NCBI GenBank assembly: GCA_016762995.1
Contig: JAESUT010000021.1
Coordinates: forward strand, 540-18,123
Length of the DNA stretch: 17,584 nucleotides
From: Gammaproteobacteria bacterium
GTDB lineage: Bacteria; Pseudomonadota; Gammaproteobacteria; Pseudomonadales; Pseudohongiellaceae
Direction: 5' to 3'
Below the pieces are notes generated by a model that saw only the letters and a list, made by a program, of their open reading frames with translations, was not told the origin of the DNA and made no database searches. Position numbers and translations under genes: made by a program. Shown piece by piece: positions 1 to 7,863 of the stretch. Every line of letters begins with the position of its first letter. The first letter of the stretch is position 1.

Positions 1-113
1 TAGAGATCGAGCTTCTGCCAATTTTGTAACATAGCAGGCTCCCGCTGAGCCAGATTGGCCTTCATCGGGAAATCGGTATACGGTAGGTTTAATGTATCTT
101 TGTAATCACTCAT
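1..113 (-). CDS. ileS: Isoleucyl-tRNA synthetase, N-terminal fragment
   Basis: The first 37 codons of isoleucyl-tRNA synthetase run off the left edge of the window. The translation begins [20 protein letters not shown] and continues LAQREPAML, which closely matches the start of the E. coli enzyme (MSDYKSTLNLPETGFPM, then LAKREPGML). The enzyme charges tRNA-Ile in the cytoplasm; its catalytic motifs lie outside the window. It follows ribF by 61 nt on the same strand, the usual gammaproteobacterial order, so the two are probably co-transcribed. No strong Shine-Dalgarno sequence is visible before the ATG. Confidence 0.93.
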   Translation of the reverse strand, partial: MSDYKDTLNLPYTDFPMKANLAQREPAMLQNWQKLDL

Positions 114-174
114 AGCTTGAACTACACGCTGCTTTGATATCTTCAGTTATGTATCTGTTAATAGTCGAATTTTC

Positions 175-1113
175 TTAACTAGTAACTCCAAAAAGCTTTC
201 TTACTTGTTCAACGTCGGCGCTGATCTGTTGCTTCAACTCTTCTAGACCCGAAAACTTCGTCTCTTCCCGTATTTTCTGGCGAAAAATGACCTCTATCGT
301 CTTCCCGTACAGGTCCTCGTTGAAATCCAATATGTGTGCCTCTAACAAAGCCTCGCCCGATTCCGTTACCGTGGGGCGATAACCAATATTAACCGCTGCG
401 GGCCGGTACTTGTCGGCTAGTCTAACTTCACAAGCGTACACACCGTGCAAGGGAATGCGCAAGCGCTGTGGGTTGATGTTACAAGTTGGAAAACCCATGT
501 CGGTACCCAGCTGCTTGCCTTTTACTACTTCGCCCTTGATGGAATAAGGCCTGCCTAACAATTGTTCAACGAGGCTAAAATCAGCCTTGGCTAACTGCTC
601 CCTTATAAAGGTGCTACTGATTCGATGCCCGTTACGCTCGTAGGCCGCCGTTTCTACTACCTCGAAGCCAAACTGCTGACCCGCGTCGCGCAGTAGAGAA
701 AAGTTGCCCTTGCGCTGATGACCGAAGCGAAAATCGTTACCGACGATAAAACTCTTAACCCCCAATCCCCCGACCAATATATCTGCAATGTAGTCTTCAG
801 CACTCAATTCACTGAGTTGTCGGTCGAACTTCAGTTGAAACACAAAGTCGATTCCGAAGCTTTCCAATAGCTCTAATTTTTCCTGCAAGATCGTCAGTCT
901 CGCTGGACAACTATCGGCATCCCCAGCAAAGAATTCTTCAGGATGAGGCTCGACTAGTATAACGAGGGACGGCAAATCAAACTGTTCTGCCTTCTTCTTC
1001 AGTTGATCCAGTATTAGCTGATGCCCTAAATGCACACCATCGAATTTGCCGATAGTGGCAACGCAGCTTTCTTGAAGCTGAGAGAAGCGATTCGTTTCTT
1101 CGAAGATGATCAT
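175..1113 (-). CDS. ribF: Bifunctional riboflavin kinase / FAD synthetase
   Basis: This 312-residue protein has the normal length for RibF, which phosphorylates riboflavin to FMN and then adenylylates FMN to FAD in the cytoplasm. The N-terminal nucleotidyltransferase domain shows the signature GKFDGVHLGH at residues 22-31 and the ISSTFIREQL stretch near residue 165. The C-terminal flavokinase domain shows GKQLGTDMGFPTCNINP around residues 199-215, whose PT-x-N residues bind metal and ATP. The ATG start places the GKFDG motif at the family's usual distance from the N-terminus, although the ribosome binding site is weak. ileS lies immediately downstream. A TATAAT box about 42 nt upstream suggests that ribF-ileS has its own promoter. 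Confidence 0.96.
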   Translation of the reverse strand: MIIFEETNRFSQLQESCVATIGKFDGVHLGHQLILDQLKKKAEQFDLPSLVILVEPHPEEFFAGDADSCPARLTILQEKLELLESFGIDFVFQLKFDRQLSELSAEDYIADILVGGLGVKSFIVGNDFRFGHQRKGNFSLLRDAGQQFGFEVVETAAYERNGHRISSTFIREQLAKADFSLVEQLLGRPYSIKGEVVKGKQLGTDMGFPTCNINPQRLRIPLHGVYACEVRLADKYRPAAVNIGYRPTVTESGEALLEAHILDFNEDLYGKTIEVIFRQKIREETKFSGLEELKQQISADVEQVRKLFGVTS

Positions 1114-1154
1114 TGCAAGGAAGTCTCTGAGGCTACGGCTCGGAAAAGCGCGGA

Positions 1155-1183
1155 ATTATACTCTTTTATAGCAAAATCAGCCA
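1155..1183 (-). promoter_or_regulatory. Likely sigma-70 promoter for ribF-ileS
   Basis: On the minus strand a perfect TATAAT box (1155-1160) lies about 42 nt before the ribF ATG. A second A/T-rich TATAAA lies just upstream. The -35 region at a 17-nt spacing (TGGCTG) matches the consensus poorly, so this call rests on the -10 box and its position. Confidence 0.35.
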
Positions 1184-1234
1184 GAAACAGGCATGAAGTC
1201 CAAGTCTTTGTAGCTCGCTGGGATGAATAGGGTG

Positions 1235-1480
1235 CTATGCCGCTGTATCGGAATTTTCTGCCAATTTATTCGGCTTAAAACCCGCCAGCCCCTTCTTGAA
1301 CAGAACTGTCGCCAGTACCAGCAGAAGAACGATAAGCACGCCCTGCCCGATCAGTGTATTGACCACGGAAATTGTTTCGGGCCTAGTAGAGATAAAAATC
1401 AGATTAATCAGCGTGGCCAATGCCATTACGGACATCAGTGCAGAAGCAATGAGCTGGCATACAGCAAGTAATTTGTTCAT
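1235..1480 (-). CDS. Small two-helix inner-membrane protein
   Basis: This 81-residue protein is not one I recognise. It has two hydrophobic segments, about residues 4-30 and 43-63, joined by a short polar loop (STRPETISVVN). It ends in a basic then acidic tail containing KKGLAGFKPNK, so it is probably an inner-membrane hairpin protein. Its ATG lies only 2 nt after the stop codon of the OlsF-like gene, with AGGATAG as a possible ribosome binding site inside that gene's end. Tight spacing on the same strand makes it the third gene of the ATP-grasp/OlsF-like operon, so a role with membrane lipid synthesis or transport is possible but unproven. Confidence 0.7.
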   Translation of the reverse strand: MNKLLAVCQLIASALMSVMALATLINLIFISTRPETISVVNTLIGQGVLIVLLLVLATVLFKKGLAGFKPNKLAENSDTAA

Positions 1481-1482
1481 GT

Positions 1483-3228
1483 TTAGGCACTATCCTGCAG
1501 TTTATGAAACGACATGAAATGCTCATAGCCATCGGCACCTAGAAATCGGCTAAGAGTCTTCGCGTCCGTCTTGCGAGCATCTACTATAATGAGCCCCTCT
1601 AGGGAGTCACTAAAATTAGGGTGTATGTTAAAGCAGGCAAGCTTACCATTTACCGAGAGGTAATGGCGCAAAAGTACTGGAACAGCCTTGCCGGGATCAC
1701 AGCGTCCTATCAACTTGCTCAACATCTTTATATTCGACAGCTCAGCGAGCATCTCATTGGTCCACACACGATTCATGATCTTATGCGGCGTTATAGGCTT
1801 TACTAACTGATCGAATTCGCTTGCCTTGAAATTCATCATCATCGTATCTGCGATAAGAGCGCGAGCAAGGTCGCTGTACTCTCTCGATATACTCACCGAA
1901 CCAAACAAGGTGTGATATTTGGGTCTCTCTACCAAGATCCTACCGATACCTCGCCAAAGTAGGTTAAGTGACACCGGCTTCTTCTGGTAATCGGGATGAA
2001 TAAAGCTCCGCCCCATCTCTATTGCCGAGCCCAGTCTATTGATGAAGGCCTCATCGTATTTATACAGCGAGCGGCTATAGAGTCCCTTCACACCATGTTC
2101 TGCAACGATCTCATCCACGAGGCCCACTCGATAGGCGCCGGCGATTCTACAGGCAGCCTTATCCCAAAGGAAAAGGTGTAGATAGTGCGGATCGAACTCA
2201 TCAGAGTCTTTCGACAGACCTGTGCCCTCCCCAACGGATCGAAATGTAATCTCCCGCGCGATCGCAATCTGCTCCATGATAGGCCCGAGTCTGTCGTAAG
2301 GTGCGCAATAGACGTCAAACTCCTTATGTTCTATCAGTCGAAATTCTTCGAGGCTGGTAATAGCGGAAAGCAATTCTGCGCTACCGCTACTCGAGCTGGA
2401 ATCAGCCACCGATTGGTGTTTCATGCCCGGTAGCGTTATCGGTTCTCTTACCAAGGCATCGGTACTCACCCGCAGGTAATCGGTAATCGCCTTAGGGCTA
2501 CGCAGCAGCCTAAGCTCTGCCGCAGGAATCGGTCGACCGAATCGCAGTTCTAGTTTAAATCCTTGCTTGTTTGCCAACTGACGAGGCAGCAATGCAGTTC
2601 GCAGCCTGGGATGAATCATACCAGCGGCATAGAATAGCCGGCTGTTGGTGCCACCGACATGAACCGGCAGACAAGTTGCTTGATAGCGCTTCAATAATTG
2701 ACCTGCCAAGCGGTTCCAGGAACGGTCCTGAATTCTGCGATGACCGTGCTCATAGGCGGACACCATTCCTGCTGGAAAGATCAGCACGGCACCTTCATTC
2801 TTAAGATGCTTGTGAACTTGCTTAATACTGGACACATTACCAGCAGCCGCATCACTCGATAGGACATCTACTCCGATAAAAATATCGGCAAGTTCTGGAA
2901 TTCTTCGCAATAACTCGTTGGTCAATACCTTCAAGTCAGGCCGGATATCCGAAATCACCTTGGCTATCGCCAGCCCCTCAAGGCCGCCTAGCGGATGATT
3001 CGCCACGATGAGGACAGGGCCGGTGCGCGGGATTTGTTCTAGGTTCGAGGCATTGACCAGATCAAGGCTTACACCGAGGGCATCGAGGGTGTACTGCAAA
3101 AACTCATGGCTTGTACATCCCTCTGGTCGCCCATCATAGATTTGTGCGAGGCGATCGAGACCGAGCACCTTCTCGATAACGGCGGATACAATTCGTGGCT
3201 TAAAGGGTAAGCGGCAGGGATTAGTCAT
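1483..3228 (-). CDS. OlsF-like bifunctional acyltransferase (PlsC-type plus GNAT-type)
   Basis: This 581-residue protein fuses two acyltransferase domains. Residues about 50-240 form a PlsC/LPLAT domain: NHPLGGLEG at 77-85 gives the catalytic His78, and FPAGMVS at 151-157 matches the FPEG-type substrate motif. After a serine-rich linker (278-284), residues about 300-500 form an OlsB/Acetyltransf_5 GNAT-like domain with REITFRSVGEGTG (325-337) and SAIEMGRSFIHPDYQ (401-415). Known OlsF proteins have this architecture and length; the GNAT-like half N-acylates ornithine and the PlsC half adds the second acyl chain to make ornithine lipid. The amino acid used here is not known. The start overlaps the ATP-grasp gene's stop (ATGACTAA), implying translational coupling. 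Older annotations would call it a putative hemolysin. Confidence 0.85.
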   Translation of the reverse strand: MTNPCRLPFKPRIVSAVIEKVLGLDRLAQIYDGRPEGCTSHEFLQYTLDALGVSLDLVNASNLEQIPRTGPVLIVANHPLGGLEGLAIAKVISDIRPDLKVLTNELLRRIPELADIFIGVDVLSSDAAAGNVSSIKQVHKHLKNEGAVLIFPAGMVSAYEHGHRRIQDRSWNRLAGQLLKRYQATCLPVHVGGTNSRLFYAAGMIHPRLRTALLPRQLANKQGFKLELRFGRPIPAAELRLLRSPKAITDYLRVSTDALVREPITLPGMKHQSVADSSSSSGSAELLSAITSLEEFRLIEHKEFDVYCAPYDRLGPIMEQIAIAREITFRSVGEGTGLSKDSDEFDPHYLHLFLWDKAACRIAGAYRVGLVDEIVAEHGVKGLYSRSLYKYDEAFINRLGSAIEMGRSFIHPDYQKKPVSLNLLWRGIGRILVERPKYHTLFGSVSISREYSDLARALIADTMMMNFKASEFDQLVKPITPHKIMNRVWTNEMLAELSNIKMLSKLIGRCDPGKAVPVLLRHYLSVNGKLACFNIHPNFSDSLEGLIIVDARKTDAKTLSRFLGADGYEHFMSFHKLQDSA

Positions 3229-4342
3229 TTTGCGGATACTGCTTCACTAAATTATTCTCAAAGCGCCAAGCGCGATATAGGGCCATCAATCCCGGAGGAC
3301 TGGCGCCACGTTTGCGGCTTATGTTACCCAATTTAAACAGCGTATGATATTGCTGCAACAGGGTTTTAATCGCCGTGCTTAAGCCTGCGTTTCTATCCCA
3401 TATGTTAATGGATTCAGAGCTTGCTCCATTTATCTCTATAATGTTGAAATCCACTCCGGCGCTCAAGCTTTCTACGTTTTTAAATTTTACGTCTAGGCGG
3501 CCATAGTAGAAACCTGGAATATCCTCAAATATTTTATCGAGGGATTGCAACAGCTTCTGGTCTATCAACTCAGCAGCATCTCGAAAAACCGCACCTCGAC
3601 AATGACTAGCCGAGAATACAAGCCTGTAGGGCTCGCCCTTCGCGATGACATCATGCCAACGGGACGCGTGCCGACTTCGATACAGATGCAATAATTCGCC
3701 TGCCCGCGAATCCGCTGCGACCAGCTCTGAGAGCTGCCTCTGCCCATCACCCACTACATAGGGCGTGTACTTCAAGGTAAGAGAGGTAATCTCTCCTCGC
3801 TCCTTTTCAGGGTCGCGAACATAGAACACCCCAGCTTCTGCATCCCATTGGCTCAACTTCTGAAATTGAATGCAACCACCCTCGGGAAATCCCTGTAAGT
3901 AGTCCTGCAGCTCGGCTGCATCATTAAGCAACCTAACCCCCGCACCCCGACAACCTATATTCGGCTTCCCGACCACGGGAAATTCCAAGCCTGCCACGCT
4001 CAACGCCTGCTTCGCCTTTGCGCACTGGCTCTCGAGGGGCTGCCCAGTAACCTCGAACAGTATCCAAGGCAAAATCCACTCACGGGCCGTGTCTCCCGCC
4101 AGATCGAACACTGCCGATTTGGACACCCCGACCATGCCTGATAGGGGAATCCCTGGGTTCGCGATAAGCGGAAGACTCAAACTTCGATAACGCACTGCTA
4201 GGAGTAACCATTGAATAACTACCGGCACATAAATCAACCACATCGGCCAAAATTCGAAGAATGAAGTACTACGCCCCGAGTTGTCGAGCGCGGGCATACC
4301 TGCGGGCACATAGCTGGCAGAATCTGTAGTGGATTTTTGCAA
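3221..4342 (-). CDS. Membrane-anchored ATP-grasp ligase (D-Ala-D-Ala ligase-like)
   Basis: This protein of about 373 residues has a hydrophobic segment near residues 31-50 followed by an ATP-grasp fold. Visible elements are Lys126 in VVGKP, a glycine-rich loop GCRGAG (130-135), GRLDVKF with Asp284, and the metal-binding IIEINGASSE with Glu303 and Asn305. These match the D-alanine-D-alanine ligase layout, so it should join a carboxylate to an amine using ATP; the substrate is unknown. It is the first gene of an operon with an OlsF-like acyltransferase, with which it overlaps by 8 nt, suggesting that the ligase modifies or supplies an aminolipid head group. The start is uncertain: the TTG at 4342 has only a distant AAGGA, and ATG at 4297 is an alternative that keeps the membrane segment. 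Confidence 0.8.
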   Translation of the reverse strand: MQKSTTDSASYVPAGMPALDNSGRSTSFFEFWPMWLIYVPVVIQWLLLAVRYRSLSLPLIANPGIPLSGMVGVSKSAVFDLAGDTAREWILPWILFEVTGQPLESQCAKAKQALSVAGLEFPVVGKPNIGCRGAGVRLLNDAAELQDYLQGFPEGGCIQFQKLSQWDAEAGVFYVRDPEKERGEITSLTLKYTPYVVGDGQRQLSELVAADSRAGELLHLYRSRHASRWHDVIAKGEPYRLVFSASHCRGAVFRDAAELIDQKLLQSLDKIFEDIPGFYYGRLDVKFKNVESLSAGVDFNIIEINGASSESINIWDRNAGLSTAIKTLLQQYHTLFKLGNISRKRGASPPGLMALYRAWRFENNLVKQYPQND

Positions 4343-4449
4343 AATCTGTAGGAATTTCCTTCAGTCAATGGGTAGCAGACCGGTTCGCTCCGATTTTGTT
4401 CCGGCTTCTATCGCCAATACTGTTACGCAGCTGTTTGGGAAGAGGCGCG

Positions 4450-4478
4450 ATTATCGCACTCGTACAAGAAAGCCTCAA
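4450..4478 (-). promoter_or_regulatory. Sigma-70 promoter for the ATP-grasp/OlsF-like operon
   Basis: On the minus strand TTGAGG (4473-4478) and GATAAT (4450-4455) are separated by exactly 17 nt. The -10 box is preceded by TG at the extended -10 position (TGCGATAAT). Transcription would start near 4443, giving a leader of about 100 nt ahead of the ATP-grasp gene. Confidence 0.55.
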
Positions 4479-4621
4479 TCAGACTAAGCTGATATTCGCA
4501 ATTGTGTTACAGCAAAGCTTTTCAGAACTAGGCGGTATTTCTGCCGATAGCTATTACAGTAGCGTAGCCCTCAAGCCCGCTGTTATTATCTATTTAGCAA
4601 CGCACATGGAAAATCTACAGC

Positions 4622-5026
4622 ATGCTCGGAAAAATACTGTTAACTCTTGCGGTGATGATCATCGCCTTCTTCTTTGTGCGCCAACGCGACATGAAGGGAA
4701 CAACTAAGCCGACTAGGAGCACTTCACCTCTTGAGCAACCACAGGATAAGACTACTTCACCAGCAGAAAGCAACCTGTCTGCCGATCTGAGGCTGGGCGC
4801 CTACATGTTCCTCGTTTTGGTGATCGGCTTAGGTGCTGCGCTGTATTATTTTCAATGGCAGGACGACCACTCTATTTTAACGGTGCGTCTGCATAGCGAC
4901 GGCCAAGCTGAAGCCATTGTGTACCATGTGTATAAATTTCAATTAGCAGAACGCTCCTTCACAACCCTAGAAGGCATCCTCGTCACGGTAGCGAGCAGCG
5001 AGCGCATGGAAGTCGAAGGCCTATAG
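4622..5026 (+). CDS. Small membrane protein preceding the FdhF/YdeP oxidoreductase
   Basis: This 134-residue protein has an N-terminal hydrophobic segment (residues 3-19) followed by a basic stretch, a polar Pro/Ser/Thr-rich linker, and a second hydrophobic segment (about 58-76, LGAYMFLVLVIGLGAALYYF). A domain of about 57 residues follows, ending in ILVTVASSERMEVEGL. I do not recognise a named family. A modest GGA lies 11 nt before the ATG. It stops 21 nt before the proposed start of the oxidoreductase gene, so the two are very probably one operon, and it may anchor or assist that enzyme at the inner membrane. Its reading frame is the same as the downstream gene's, with a single TAG between them. 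Confidence 0.72.
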   Translation: MLGKILLTLAVMIIAFFFVRQRDMKGTTKPTRSTSPLEQPQDKTTSPAESNLSADLRLGAYMFLVLVIGLGAALYYFQWQDDHSILTVRLHSDGQAEAIVYHVYKFQLAERSFTTLEGILVTVASSERMEVEGL

Positions 5027-5035
5027 CAATCGAAT

Positions 5036-5040
5036 AAGGA
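5036..5040 (+). promoter_or_regulatory. Shine-Dalgarno sequence deciding an ATT start
   Basis: AAGGA lies 7 nt upstream of ATT at 5048-5050, an ideal spacing. The only canonical-type start in this frame downstream of the TAG is GTG at 5126. It has no purine-rich sequence before it and would delete the conserved-looking N-terminus. Confidence 0.55.
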
Positions 5041-5047
5041 AAACAGC

Positions 5048-7264
5048 ATTAAGGACAAGTCCAACAAGGCAATAACCGGTGGTGGCTTCAAGGCCATACA
5101 GTACGTACTATCCTGCGCCCAAAAGGTGGGTACTCGCAAGTTAGCCAGTGCCGTACAGTCAAAAAACACCTGCAAGGCCTGCGCCTTTGGCACCGGAGGG
5201 CAACGGGGCGGCCTGCACAATGAATACAGTAGCCGCATAGAGATCTGCAATAAAAACATCCAAGCACAATTGAGCGATATTCGAGATCCGATACCGCCGC
5301 AGATATTCGAACAGAACAGCATCAGTGAACTCGGTGAACTTAGTCCCAAGCAACTCGAAGACCTTGGCAGACTGTCGAGTCCACTGCACAAATCAGCGCA
5401 TTCCGATTCTTACGAAGCGATAAGTTATGATCGCGCCTTTGAGCTCATCTCTGAACGACTGCGTTCTAGCGACCCTCTGCGCAGCTTTTTCTATGCCTCT
5501 GGCAGATCATCGAATGAAGCGGCCTTTGTTTTGCAACTATTTGCACGCCTTTATGGTTGCAACCACATCAACAACTGCTCCTATTATTGCCATCAGGCTT
5601 CAGGAGTCGGCCTAAACCACAGCATCGGCAGTGGAACTTCAACCATACAATATGGCGACCTACACAAGGCGGACCTCATATTTGTATTCGGTGCAAACCC
5701 TGCCTCTAACCATCCTCGCTTCGTTAAAGTGCTGCTCGAATGCCGGCAACGCGGTGGCCAAGTAGTCGTAATCAACCCAGCGCGCGAGGCTGGGCTGGTG
5801 CGCTTTGCATCGCCTAGCAACTTCAAATCTATGATTACTGGTGGCGGAGAGGTTGCCTCACACTACATACAACCGCATATCGGTGGCGATGTTGCTCTGA
5901 TTAGCGGCATGGCGAAATACCTAATCGAGGCTGACCTCATTGACCAGAATTACATCGACTCTTATTGCGAGCAATTCGATAACTACTCACAATTCATAGC
6001 CGAAACTAGCTGGAGCGTGATCGAGAGTGAATCTGGACTGGAGCGATCGCAGATTGAATCACTTGCCAATCTCTATGCGCAAAGTGAAAGAACAGTCTTC
6101 TCTTGGGGTATGGGGCTCACCCATCATCACAATGGCACTGACAATATCGAAGCCATCGCTAGTCTAGCCCTGCTGCGCGGCATGATTGGTGGCGAGGGCA
6201 AGGGTTTATTACCACTGCGAGGACACAGTAACGTTCAGGGCGTTGGCTCCATGGGCGTCACCCCTGCGCTAAAGGCAGAGGTATTTTCTGCAATCGAGAA
6301 AGAATTTTCAGTCGAATTGCCGAAGCACGAAGGCATGGATACCTTAGCTTGTGTTCAGGCGGCTGCTAAGGGGCAAATCGATTTCGCCTTCTTACTAGGC
6401 GGCAATCTGTTTGCAGCCAACCCAGACACCAGTTTCTCAGGGAAGGCGCTGAACCGGATTCCTTTCAAGGTTATGATTAACTCCACATTGAATCAGACCC
6501 ACCTCAATGGAGTCGAGGGTGAGAATCTAATCCTGCCTATTCGAGTGCGCGACGAAGAGACACAGGCGACGACCCAAGAGTCCATGTTTAACTATCTACG
6601 CATGAGTGACGGCGGCTTCGATAGAATCGAGTCACTGCGCTCGGAGGTCGATATAATAAGCTCCATCGCGGCAGCGGTAATAGACCAAGACACCTTAGAC
6701 TTCCGAGAATTCCTTCGCCATGATTCGATCCGCAAGGCAATCGCCAAGCTGATACCTGGGTTTGCAGCACTCGCAAATATCGATAAAACTAAAACGGAGT
6801 TCCATATCCAGGGTAGGCACTTAAGCCAGCCGCACTTTGCGACGAAGTCTAACAAGGCCCGGTTCTGTGTCCCCTCGCAAACTTCTTGGAATACCAAAGC
6901 TACACAGAATACCGATCAGTTCATCCTCACCTCGGTGCGCAGCGAAGGTCAATTCAATACCATCATCTACAGCGAGGAAGATGTGTATCGCCGGCAGTCA
7001 CATCGACAGCTGCTATTTATTAGTGCGGATGACATGGAAAAACTCAAATTGAAGGCCCAGGACAGGGTCGACGTAAGCAATGCGACAGGTACACTCAGCA
7101 ACTTAGAACTCGCCCTTTACGATATAAAGCCAGGCAATGTGATGTGTTACTTCCCAGAAGCCAACGTCCTTGTACCGCAATCTGTGGACAAGAGAAGCCG
7201 AACCCCCTCTTTTAAATCAATTTCTGTTTCTATCAAGAAAGTAGCGGACTGCGTCGCCTCATAA
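5048..7264 (+). CDS. FdhF/YdeP-family molybdopterin oxidoreductase (ATT start proposed)
   Basis: This 738-residue protein (712 if GTG at 5126 is used) resembles the alpha subunit of formate dehydrogenases and especially E. coli YdeP. Counting from the ATT, N-terminal cysteines Cys42 and Cys45 (NTCKACAFGTGG) and Cys67 correspond to YdeP's FDCPGCAW region. Cys181 in NNCSYYCHQASG occupies the molybdenum-ligand position, where FdhF carries selenocysteine. Family stretches FVFGANPASNHPR, VINPAREAG and LLPLRGHSNVQG follow, and a C-terminal molybdopterin dinucleotide-binding domain includes VRSEGQFNTIIYSEED and CYFPEANVLVPQ. The reaction of the YdeP group is unsettled; acid-stress and formate-related roles have been proposed. 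No Tat signal is seen, so it is probably cytoplasmic. Residues such as AITGGGFKAIQYVL upstream of the GTG look like the family N-terminus, which supports the longer form. Confidence 0.9.
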   Translation: MKDKSNKAITGGGFKAIQYVLSCAQKVGTRKLASAVQSKNTCKACAFGTGGQRGGLHNEYSSRIEICNKNIQAQLSDIRDPIPPQIFEQNSISELGELSPKQLEDLGRLSSPLHKSAHSDSYEAISYDRAFELISERLRSSDPLRSFFYASGRSSNEAAFVLQLFARLYGCNHINNCSYYCHQASGVGLNHSIGSGTSTIQYGDLHKADLIFVFGANPASNHPRFVKVLLECRQRGGQVVVINPAREAGLVRFASPSNFKSMITGGGEVASHYIQPHIGGDVALISGMAKYLIEADLIDQNYIDSYCEQFDNYSQFIAETSWSVIESESGLERSQIESLANLYAQSERTVFSWGMGLTHHHNGTDNIEAIASLALLRGMIGGEGKGLLPLRGHSNVQGVGSMGVTPALKAEVFSAIEKEFSVELPKHEGMDTLACVQAAAKGQIDFAFLLGGNLFAANPDTSFSGKALNRIPFKVMINSTLNQTHLNGVEGENLILPIRVRDEETQATTQESMFNYLRMSDGGFDRIESLRSEVDIISSIAAAVIDQDTLDFREFLRHDSIRKAIAKLIPGFAALANIDKTKTEFHIQGRHLSQPHFATKSNKARFCVPSQTSWNTKATQNTDQFILTSVRSEGQFNTIIYSEEDVYRRQSHRQLLFISADDMEKLKLKAQDRVDVSNATGTLSNLELALYDIKPGNVMCYFPEANVLVPQSVDKRSRTPSFKSISVSIKKVADCVAS

Positions 7265-7276
7265 TCAATGCACTTG

Positions 7277-7804
7277 CTAACCAGCGTCACGTTCACGACG
7301 CCTATCGGAGGCAGGCTGTAGCGCAAACTCGATCATGTGATCGAAATCACCGTCCACGTTAATCATTACCAGCTCACTGTTTTCCAAGACAAATACTGAC
7401 ACTGCCTCTAGGGAATTCCGCTCCAGGTCCATGCCTATCAATACCCTGACTTGCTCGCCTTTTTTACGCACCTTAACAATCGTTTCCCAGTGCAAGTTCT
7501 TACCCCTAGAGCGCAGCGTTTCCGAGAAATCTATGTCGTTGAAATCTATTTCCTGGCCCGCTGATTCTACGTTGTATATTGCGACCTGCACGTGATCGAG
7601 CTCTGAGATATCCGCCTCGTTCAGAGTTACCACATCCAAGAAACTGAGCATACTATTGCCAATCGATATGGCGAATTCTTTCTCAAGAGAGATGTAGGGA
7701 ATCTGCTCCTCTATCGAGCTTCGGGTAGATCTGAAGGAGCTATCGCTGAATGACATACACGCAGCTAATTGAGTGAGAACTATGACTAGCAAGATTTTTT
7801 TCAT
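7277..7804 (-). CDS. DUF4252-type lipoprotein
   Basis: This 175-residue protein carries a lipoprotein signal peptide with lipobox LAAC (Cys16), so it should be lipidated and held in the envelope. The rest resembles DUF4252 proteins: a region around LDHVQVAIYNVES, then WETIVKVRKKGEQVRVLIGMD, and SELVMINVDGDFDHM near the C-terminus. The biochemical function of DUF4252 is unknown. A GAGG ribosome binding site lies 8 nt before the ATG. It is the last gene of the sigma/anti-sigma/DUF4252 cluster and a diverged paralogue of its upstream neighbour, 59 nt away. Its stop is 12 nt from the convergent oxidoreductase stop, with no clear terminator between them. Confidence 0.82.
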   Translation of the reverse strand: MKKILLVIVLTQLAACMSFSDSSFRSTRSSIEEQIPYISLEKEFAISIGNSMLSFLDVVTLNEADISELDHVQVAIYNVESAGQEIDFNDIDFSETLRSRGKNLHWETIVKVRKKGEQVRVLIGMDLERNSLEAVSVFVLENSELVMINVDGDFDHMIEFALQPASDRRRERDAG

Positions 7805-7863
7805 GATTACAACCTCTTTTCACCAGTGCGCTATTAAGAAAAACAGCGCCGGCCATAGTTAAG

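Noticed and set aside
4396..4707. A 103-residue plus-strand frame upstream of the oxidoreductase operon
   Set aside because: It overlaps the minus-strand promoter region and the better-supported membrane protein in another frame. Its sequence looks random.
5126..7264. GTG at 5126 as the start of the oxidoreductase
   Set aside because: No Shine-Dalgarno sequence precedes it, and family-like residues are encoded upstream in the same frame.
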